From contig NZ_JANYGJ010000021.1 in assembly GCF_025362455.1 (NCBI RefSeq), positions 1 to 6,708 of the forward strand: a stretch of 6,708 nucleotides of DNA, read 5' to 3'. The notes under the pieces were generated by a model. It did no database searches, had not been told where the DNA came from, and saw only the letters and a program-made list of their open reading frames with translations. The DNA is from Deinococcus sp. Lineage in GTDB: Bacteria; Deinococcota; Deinococci; Deinococcales; Deinococcaceae. Of this stretch, positions 1 through 4,249 are shown piece after piece. The translations under genes and the position numbers were made by a program. The stretch's first letter is position 1. Every line of letters begins with the position of its first letter.

Positions 1-2
1 AC

Positions 3-1247
3 CTACAGCTTCAGCTCTCCCCCACTGACCAGGCTACTCTCCACATCCAGGCTGTCGGCGATTTCCTGGCTGGCCTGCTGGCGCCCCTTGTCGAGGTAAC
101 TCTGGGCCTGACCGACTTCCTTGGCCAGAATCTGGGTGGTCTGCCGGAAGTTTTCCAGCGCCCGGACCTTGTACTCGCTGATGGCGTCGAGCGCGGCGTA
201 GACGTTCTTGAAGGCGTTCTGAAGCTGCTCTACGTTCACCGTTGCGCTGCCCGCCCCCTCCTGAATGCGGGTGGTCTGGGTTTTCAGGAGCTGGGAGGTG
301 CTCTCGATCATGTTGCCGGTGGTGGTATTCAGGGCCGTGACCTGCTCGAGCACCATCTGCTGCGTGCCCAGCGCCTGCGACACCAGCACGGCGGTTCTCA
401 GGGCGCTGATGGTCGTGGTGGTGGCCCGGTCCACGCCCTTGACCAGTTCCAGGTTGTTTTTTCTGACCAGATCGAGGGCCAGATAGCCCTGCACGCTGAC
501 GGCGAGCTGGGTCAGCAGATCGGTCACGCGCTGGCGGATGCTGAACAGCAGTTCCTCGCGCACCATCCGGGCCTTTTCGGGGTTTTCATTCTCCAGCACG
601 GCCAGGCGTTCGGTCAGGGCGTCGTCCACCGCCTGACCCACGTAGGCGTACTGGCGCAGCTTCTGCATCACGGTCCACAGCGCCACCTTCTCGGTCTCAA
701 TCGAGGCGTTGTCCTTTCGCAGCTCGTCCTGCGAGCGATACAGCGTGTCCAGAATGGCGTTGAGGTGGTCCTGGGCGCTGGCGTAGCGCTCCATGTAGCC
801 CTGCACTTTCTTGCCGCCGGGCAGCAATCCGAAGAAGCGCTTGGCGGGCGTGCCGCGTGACGGGTCCAGCTCCTCGACGGTGTGGCGCAAATCGGTCAGG
901 CCCTTGATGATGCTCGACCCCTCGTCGAATACGCCCGCCTTGGTGGCCCGCAGGGGGCGTTCCAGCATCCGGTTGCTGACCTGGGCGGCTGAGCGCTGCT
1001 CCTCCATGCCCAGCGCATGCACCGAATCGAGCTTGCGTTTAAAGCCCTCACCGTGCGCGTCGAGCTTTGATACGTCCTGCACGAAGGCGCGGGCCATCTC
1101 GGCCAGCCGGGCCTTGTCGGCGTCGCTCAGCGGGGTCATGTCGCGGCCCTGGTCGGGGTTGATGCTGGGTACGGCTTTCGGCGCCGTCAGCATCTCCGGG
1201 GGCGTCAGGGGGCTCAGGTCGCTGGAGAAGTCCTTATCGTTGCTCAT
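3..1247 (-). CDS. telA: TelA-family toxic anion resistance protein
   Basis: A complete 414-aa member of the TelA/KlaA family (PF05816), linked in other bacteria to resistance to tellurite and some other toxic anions and cell-envelope stresses; its biochemical mechanism is not settled. It has no signal peptide or membrane segment and should be cytosolic. The first 40 residues are polar, Pro-rich and probably disordered. The rest is almost all helical and coiled-coil-like. The family hallmark is at residues 262-293, beginning RKNNLELVKGVDRATTTT and continuing into an Ala/Val-rich helix; FFGLLPGGKKVQGYMERY (138-155) is also typical. The ATG at 1247 has no Shine-Dalgarno sequence but sits 5 nt after a TATGCT box, so the mRNA is probably leaderless. 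It is separated from the upstream lipoprotein gene by an intrinsic terminator and so should be its own transcription unit. No other tellurite gene (terB/C/D type) is in the window. The family call is firm; the actual substrate is unknown. Confidence 0.93.
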   Translation of the reverse strand: MSNDKDFSSDLSPLTPPEMLTAPKAVPSINPDQGRDMTPLSDADKARLAEMARAFVQDVSKLDAHGEGFKRKLDSVHALGMEEQRSAAQVSNRMLERPLRATKAGVFDEGSSIIKGLTDLRHTVEELDPSRGTPAKRFFGLLPGGKKVQGYMERYASAQDHLNAILDTLYRSQDELRKDNASIETEKVALWTVMQKLRQYAYVGQAVDDALTERLAVLENENPEKARMVREELLFSIRQRVTDLLTQLAVSVQGYLALDLVRKNNLELVKGVDRATTTTISALRTAVLVSQALGTQQMVLEQVTALNTTTGNMIESTSQLLKTQTTRIQEGAGSATVNVEQLQNAFKNVYAALDAISEYKVRALENFRQTTQILAKEVGQAQSYLDKGRQQASQEIADSLDVESSLVSGGELKL

Positions 1248-1252
1248 GGTTC

Positions 1253-1258
1253 AGCATA
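1253..1258 (-). promoter_or_regulatory. -10 box of a leaderless telA promoter
   Basis: On the minus strand TATGCT (fits TANNNT) ends 5 nt before the telA ATG at 1247. That spacing puts the transcription start on or next to the A of the ATG. No purine-rich Shine-Dalgarno sequence lies in the preceding 25 nt, which are C-rich on this strand. I cannot identify a convincing -35 hexamer, because the position 16-18 nt upstream falls in the C-rich complement of the G-run tract. Leaderless genes with exactly this arrangement are well known in Deinococcus; its use here is inferred. Confidence 0.6.
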
Positions 1259-1260
1259 CG

Positions 1261-1328
1261 AGGGTGAGGGGGAGAGGGTTGCGGAAGGGGGGAAGTGGGG
1301 AGTGGGTTGTGGGAAGTGGGAAGTGGGG
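1261..1328 (+). repeat. G-run array with strong G-quadruplex potential
   Basis: The plus strand holds nine runs of three or more G: 1262-1264, 1268-1272, 1276-1278, 1287-1292, 1297-1300, 1304-1306, 1311-1313, 1318-1320 and 1325-1328. The last six are separated by loops of only 3-4 nt (AAGT, AGT, TTGT, AAGT, AAGT), so at least one and possibly two adjacent quadruplexes could form. Part of it is a 7-nt tandem repeat, GGGAAGT, at 1311-1317 and 1318-1324. The tract is on the template strand for telA and lies just upstream of its -10 box, between that promoter and the terminator of the lipoprotein gene. A promoter-control role is inference. Confidence 0.7.
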
Positions 1329-1360
1329 AAAACAGAAAACCCCGCCTGCATGGGGCGGGG
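1329..1360 (-). terminator. Intrinsic terminator of the lipoprotein gene
   Basis: Read on the minus strand, a perfect 7-bp GC stem CCCCGCC/GGCGGGG (1360-1354 and 1346-1340) with a 7-nt loop is followed at once by TTTTCTGTTTT (1339-1329). The hairpin begins 20 nt past the lipoprotein stop codon. On the plus strand the same hairpin has no T tract after it, so it should act in one direction only. It separates the lipoprotein gene from telA. Confidence 0.92.
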
Positions 1361-1380
1361 TCAGGGTTGAAAGGGTGGAT

Positions 1381-2085
1381 TCAGTTGATAAAGCCCCAGG
1401 GATTTGCTTGGCGGCTTAACTTGGAGAGCGAACTATTTGTGATTGGATTAGGACGCCAGCTTCTGCGATTGTTGTCCGGTGCTGCGGTGGAGACCTGATA
1501 AGCAAGACCTGAGCCGCTCGACGTCTGGGTATAATTGACAATATTCCAGCCCGCTTTCAAACTCAGGTTGGCCGTCACCTTACCAATGAAGGCGTTGATG
1601 CCGCAATTGGCGTTTGTGGAGGTCACTGTACCATCCGTATTGGCGAACCACCAGCCGGTGTAGGTCAGAACACCACCTTGATAGCTCGAATAGGTGTAAT
1701 AAGTAGATTTGATGTTCCCCACCGCCATATCAACAATCACGCCGATCTTCAAACCTGGAGTGATCGCCACTGCATTTCCACATCCACTACTGAATGCGGC
1801 GCCATCAGTCAAATCGCCTGAATAGGCGGATGTCATCGTGGCGATGTCAGGCAGCGGCAAATCAAAATTGCCCGACCCATTAACCGTTGTCGTAGGCCGC
1901 ATATTCTGAGCCGGGGCGATGGTGCTCGTCTGCCCAGCCGTCCAGGGCGTCACCGTTCCAGCAATAACCGTCACAACCGTCGTGGGCGTCGGCTCCACGA
2001 TCACTTCCCCGCCTCCGCACGCACTGAGCAGCGCCGTCAAACTCACAAGCGAGGCGCTCAGAACCACTTTTGAATTGAGTTTCAT
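1381..2085 (-). CDS. Secreted lipoprotein of unknown function, low GC
   Basis: A 234-aa protein with a type II signal peptide: Lys3 and Lys6, a hydrophobic stretch at 7-20, and lipobox LSAC with the lipidated Cys at residue 23, followed by Gly-Gly-Gly. The mature part is rich in Thr, Ser, Asn and Gly and looks like a beta-rich surface domain. Noticeable motifs are GWWFANTDG (144-152) and LSLKAGWNIV (174-183); similar Trp-rich and 'LKAGWN' motifs occur in other small Deinococcus lipoproteins, from memory. Cys102 and Cys161 could form a disulfide. I chose the ATG at 2085 because the signal peptide starts exactly there; a GTG at 2148 in the same frame would only add a charged, unlikely leader. 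No good ribosome binding site or promoter is visible, so it may be read through from ccdA 99 nt upstream. Hand-counted GC is about 54%, and 40-57% over 1381-1920, well below the neighbours. Function not recognised. Confidence 0.85.
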   Translation of the reverse strand: MKLNSKVVLSASLVSLTALLSACGGGEVIVEPTPTTVVTVIAGTVTPWTAGQTSTIAPAQNMRPTTTVNGSGNFDLPLPDIATMTSAYSGDLTDGAAFSSGCGNAVAITPGLKIGVIVDMAVGNIKSTYYTYSSYQGGVLTYTGWWFANTDGTVTSTNANCGINAFIGKVTANLSLKAGWNIVNYTQTSSGSGLAYQVSTAAPDNNRRSWRPNPITNSSLSKLSRQANPWGFIN

Positions 2086-2184
2086 GCCGTCATCATGGAC
2101 GAGCCTGCAACGTGCGCCTAGCCCTACTTCGCCCCTAAATTTTCTCACTTCCCGTCATCTCTGACCCTAAGATGAAGGCGCGGT
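2086..2184. other. Intergenic gap between ccdA and the lipoprotein gene
   Basis: These 99 nt hold no gene. On the minus strand I see TAGGGT at 2169-2164, which fits a loose -10 pattern but has no partner -35 and lies about 80 nt from the ATG. There are also several TAGG(G) words and one copy of CACTTCCCGTCA (plus strand, 2146-2157) that recurs at 3486. I see no terminator after ccdA, so read-through into the lipoprotein gene is possible. Confidence 0.5.
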
Positions 2185-2934
2185 TCACTTCACGTCCAGA
2201 CCATTGACCGGGGCACCATTCTCAAAGCGGGTCAGCGAATCGGAGTAGTTGGGGAAGGTATCCAGAAACCAGGTCTGCACCGCTCTGTCGGCGTTGAAGA
2301 AAATACCGACGGCGAAGACCACCATGACGGCCCCGAAGCCGCGCTGAACGTTGCCCAGGTTATTCATCAGCCAGGGCACCCGGTTCAGGAAGCCGCGCCC
2401 GCCCAGCATCACCGCCAGCATCGGTATGGCCGTGCCGACCGCGAAAGCCAGCGTGACCAGCAGCGCCTGCACCGTCACGTTGCCACTCAGCGCCAGGGTA
2501 ATGACCGCCGACATGATCGGCCCGACACAGGGGCTCCACAGCAGGCCCAGGGTAGCGCCCACGCCCAGGCCGCCCAGGAAACCGTTGCCCTGCGCCTGAT
2601 TCCCGATGCGCCCGCTGAGCTTCCCCGCCGACTGCGAACTGAAGCGCTCGTAAACGGTGTGCAGCGCTGGAAGGAGCAGCGTGACGCCGAAGGCCAGCAG
2701 CAGCACCACCGAGATCAGCCGGGTGGCGTCAGGCGGAAGGTGCAGCGCCTGGAGAATGGCGCCCAGCATCAGCGTAAAGACCGTGAACGACAGAATGAAC
2801 CCGCCGATGATGCCGTAGGGCCGCCCCCGCCCGCCGATGGAGCCGGAGAGCAGAAACGGCAGCACCGGCAGCACGCAGGGCGAGGCCACCGTCACGATGC
2901 CCGACAGAAAGGCGAACAGCGCGGTGGTGAGCAT
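2185..2934 (-). CDS. ccdA: CcdA-type membrane thiol-disulfide electron carrier
   Basis: A 249-aa member of the CcdA/DsbD-transmembrane family (PF02683). It takes electrons from cytosolic thioredoxin and passes them across the membrane to exported thioredoxin-like proteins. About six hydrophobic helices are visible. The two expected redox cysteines are present: Cys20 in SPCVLPVLP (helix 1) and Cys136 in WSPCVGPI (helix 4), in the usual pseudo-symmetric positions. The length is usual for stand-alone CcdA, except for a polar tail of about 25 residues after the last helix. The ATG at 2934 lies 4 nt after the stop of the thioredoxin gene, with a modest CCAGG upstream, so the two are surely one operon and probably translationally coupled. 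The partner is most likely that upstream thioredoxin. A role in cytochrome c maturation is possible, but no cytochrome assembly gene is in the window, so general periplasmic thiol reduction fits equally well. Confidence 0.93.
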   Translation of the reverse strand: MLTTALFAFLSGIVTVASPCVLPVLPFLLSGSIGGRGRPYGIIGGFILSFTVFTLMLGAILQALHLPPDATRLISVVLLLAFGVTLLLPALHTVYERFSSQSAGKLSGRIGNQAQGNGFLGGLGVGATLGLLWSPCVGPIMSAVITLALSGNVTVQALLVTLAFAVGTAIPMLAVMLGGRGFLNRVPWLMNNLGNVQRGFGAVMVVFAVGIFFNADRAVQTWFLDTFPNYSDSLTRFENGAPVNGLDVK

Positions 2935-2938
2935 GGAG

Positions 2939-3394
2939 CTACCTGGTCGTGGCTTTGACGTTCGCCAGAATCTCAGCCGTGCCGCCGCCCGCCCAGGTTT
3001 TGAGGGCCTTACCCGCCTTGTCCACGTAGACGAAGGTGTGCTGGTGCGTAATGCCGTACTTGGTCTTGAGCGCCGTTTCCGTGTCGTAGTCGGTCTTGAA
3101 GATCACCACGGCGCCGGGAATGGTCTTCAGCTTGGCGTTGATGTCCTTGTCGGCGGCGCGGCAGTTGGGGCACCAGCTCGCGGCGAAGAACAGCACCCGC
3201 TGCTTACCCGCCGCCGCGTCGAAGGCGGCCTTGGTGTAGGTGACGTAGGGCGTGGCCGCCCTTGTGGCGTCCTTCATGCCGTCGCTCATGGTCGCCGCCG
3301 AGGGCGTCGTTTCCGTGGTGGGCACCGCCGTCGCCAGCGCCAGACCCGCGCCGAGCGCCGCCAGACCGATCAATCCGAACAGAATCTTCTTCAT
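2939..3394 (-). CDS. Exported thioredoxin-like protein (WCPNC active site)
   Basis: A 151-aa thioredoxin-fold protein. Residues 1-22 form a signal peptide or membrane anchor (MKK, then a Leu/Ala/Gly-rich core, ATA near the likely cleavage site). Residues 23-48 are a Thr/Ser-rich linker. The thioredoxin domain follows, with active site W74-C75-P76-N77-C78. The strand after KYGI (112-115) reads THQHTFVYVD, so His119 stands where thioredoxins have the cis-proline; from memory, some thioredoxin-like families share the QHTFV form. The start at 3394 is set by a strong AAGGAG seven nt upstream and by the signal peptide; a TTG at 3478 in the same frame is not credible. The stop is 4 nt before ccdA, which probably keeps this protein reduced. 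It likely acts outside the membrane as a thiol reductase, though its client is not known. Domain certain, biological role inferred. Confidence 0.9.
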   Translation of the reverse strand: MKKILFGLIGLAALGAGLALATAVPTTETTPSAATMSDGMKDATRAATPYVTYTKAAFDAAAGKQRVLFFAASWCPNCRAADKDINAKLKTIPGAVVIFKTDYDTETALKTKYGITHQHTFVYVDKAGKALKTWAGGGTAEILANVKATTR

Positions 3395-3526
3395 GGTGAT
3401 TCTCCTTTTGAACCCAGTGAAGTGCCCAGAGCCGACGATGCCGACCAGACCGATTAACAATGCAGAGCCTTCCAACAAGGTACGCCACTTCCCGTCAAAG
3501 AGTTCAGATGTTCCAGGCGAATTCGT
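3395..3526. other. Intergenic gap between sanA and the thioredoxin gene
   Basis: These 132 nt must hold any promoter of the thioredoxin-ccdA operon. Minus-strand candidates are weak: TTGACG (3498-3493) resembles a -35 box but has no TANNNT at 16-18 nt; TTGTTG followed 15 nt later by TTAATC is the next best. I see no hairpin plus T-tract, so the sanA operon has no visible terminator here and may read through. The 12-mer CACTTCCCGTCA at 3486-3497 (plus strand) also occurs at 2146-2157. Confidence 0.5.
3402..3407 (-). promoter_or_regulatory. Strong ribosome binding site of the thioredoxin gene
   Basis: AAGGAG on the minus strand, 7 nt before the ATG at 3394. It is the best Shine-Dalgarno match at any gene start in the window, and it decides the start against the longer in-frame TTG reading from 3478. 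Confidence 0.88.
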
Positions 3527-4249
3527 TCAGGGCGTGGATTGACCGTCCGGGCCGGGCGTCTGGCCGATCAGCACCGGCTCGCCCAGGAACTTCGGCCCCG
3601 TGCCGCGCAGCACGTCGAGCACCGCCGAGACACGGGCCAGGTACTCGCGGCTCTGAACCTTCGCGCCGCCCGCGCCGGTCACGTCACGGGCGTCGAAGCC
3701 GATGGCGTCCAGGCCGTGTGAGCGGGCCAGATAAATCGCCCGCTCGTTGTGAAAGCGCTGCGAGATGACCGTGATCTCGCGCTGCCCGAAGACCTGGCTG
3801 GCCCGCACCACCGAATCCAGCGTCCGGAACCCGGCGTAGTCGCGGTGCAGCCGCCCGGCGGGAATCCCGGCGGCGATCAGGTCGGCCCGCATGGTGGTGG
3901 GCTCGTCGTAGCTGGCGTGGGCGTTGTCGCCCGACAGGATCAGGTCGCGGACCTTGCCTGCCCGGTAGAGAGAGAGGGCCGCGTCGATGCGGTACTGGTA
4001 ATACAGGTTGATGCGCCCGTCCACATACTTGCTGGTGCCCAGCAGCAGCCCCACCGGACGCGCCGGAATGGCCTGTACGTCGCTGTACAGCCGCCCCTGT
4101 GCGCTGGAGTTGACCAGCGTGTTGGACACAAGGACCGTGCCCAGCATGAGCGCCGCGCCGCCGAGCAGCAGGCGACGACCCAGATGCCGGGGCGGGCGCC
4201 GGAGCTGTTCCGATAGCAGGCCCAGCAGCATTGTCAGTCGGCGGCCCAT
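3527..4249 (-). CDS. sanA: SanA-like envelope protein (DUF218/YdcF superfamily)
   Basis: A 240-aa protein of the DUF218 superfamily (PF02698) that closely resembles Escherichia coli SanA, an inner-membrane protein whose loss gives vancomycin sensitivity at high temperature and which is tied to the envelope barrier; its reaction is unknown. Order: a basic N-terminus, one membrane helix at about 27-43, then the DUF218 domain outside. SanA-type motifs are LLGTSKY (69-75), YYQYRI (83-88), LSGDNA (105-110), MRADLIAAGIP (120-130), DYAGFRTLDSVVRA (137-150), ISQRFHNERA (162-171) and FLGEPVLIG (221-229). The ATG at 4249 has GGGAG six nt upstream and overlaps the end of recJ by 16 nt. A second ATG at 4231, just past the recJ stop, lacks such a site; a GTG at 4405 would add only a shadow of the recJ frame. 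The overlap indicates coupling to recJ. Family certain; molecular role not known. Confidence 0.92.
   Translation of the reverse strand: MGRRLTMLLGLLSEQLRRPPRHLGRRLLLGGAALMLGTVLVSNTLVNSSAQGRLYSDVQAIPARPVGLLLGTSKYVDGRINLYYQYRIDAALSLYRAGKVRDLILSGDNAHASYDEPTTMRADLIAAGIPAGRLHRDYAGFRTLDSVVRASQVFGQREITVISQRFHNERAIYLARSHGLDAIGFDARDVTGAGGAKVQSREYLARVSAVLDVLRGTGPKFLGEPVLIGQTPGPDGQSTP

Noticed and set aside
2086..2148. Upstream GTG start for the lipoprotein gene
   Set aside because: It would put 21 mostly charged residues ahead of a well-formed type II signal peptide starting at 2085.
2122..2167. Four G-runs on the minus strand upstream of the lipoprotein as a second quadruplex
   Set aside because: Loops of about 7 to 17 nt make stable folding unlikely compared with the tract at 1261-1328.
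3395..3478. N-terminal extension of the thioredoxin gene from a TTG at 3478
   Set aside because: No ribosome binding site precedes it, and it would bury the signal peptide that starts at 3394 behind a perfect AAGGAG.
3511..3536. Possible hairpin around an EcoRI-type palindrome (CGAATTCG) as sanA terminator
   Set aside because: The stem is short and broken and no T tract follows on the minus strand.
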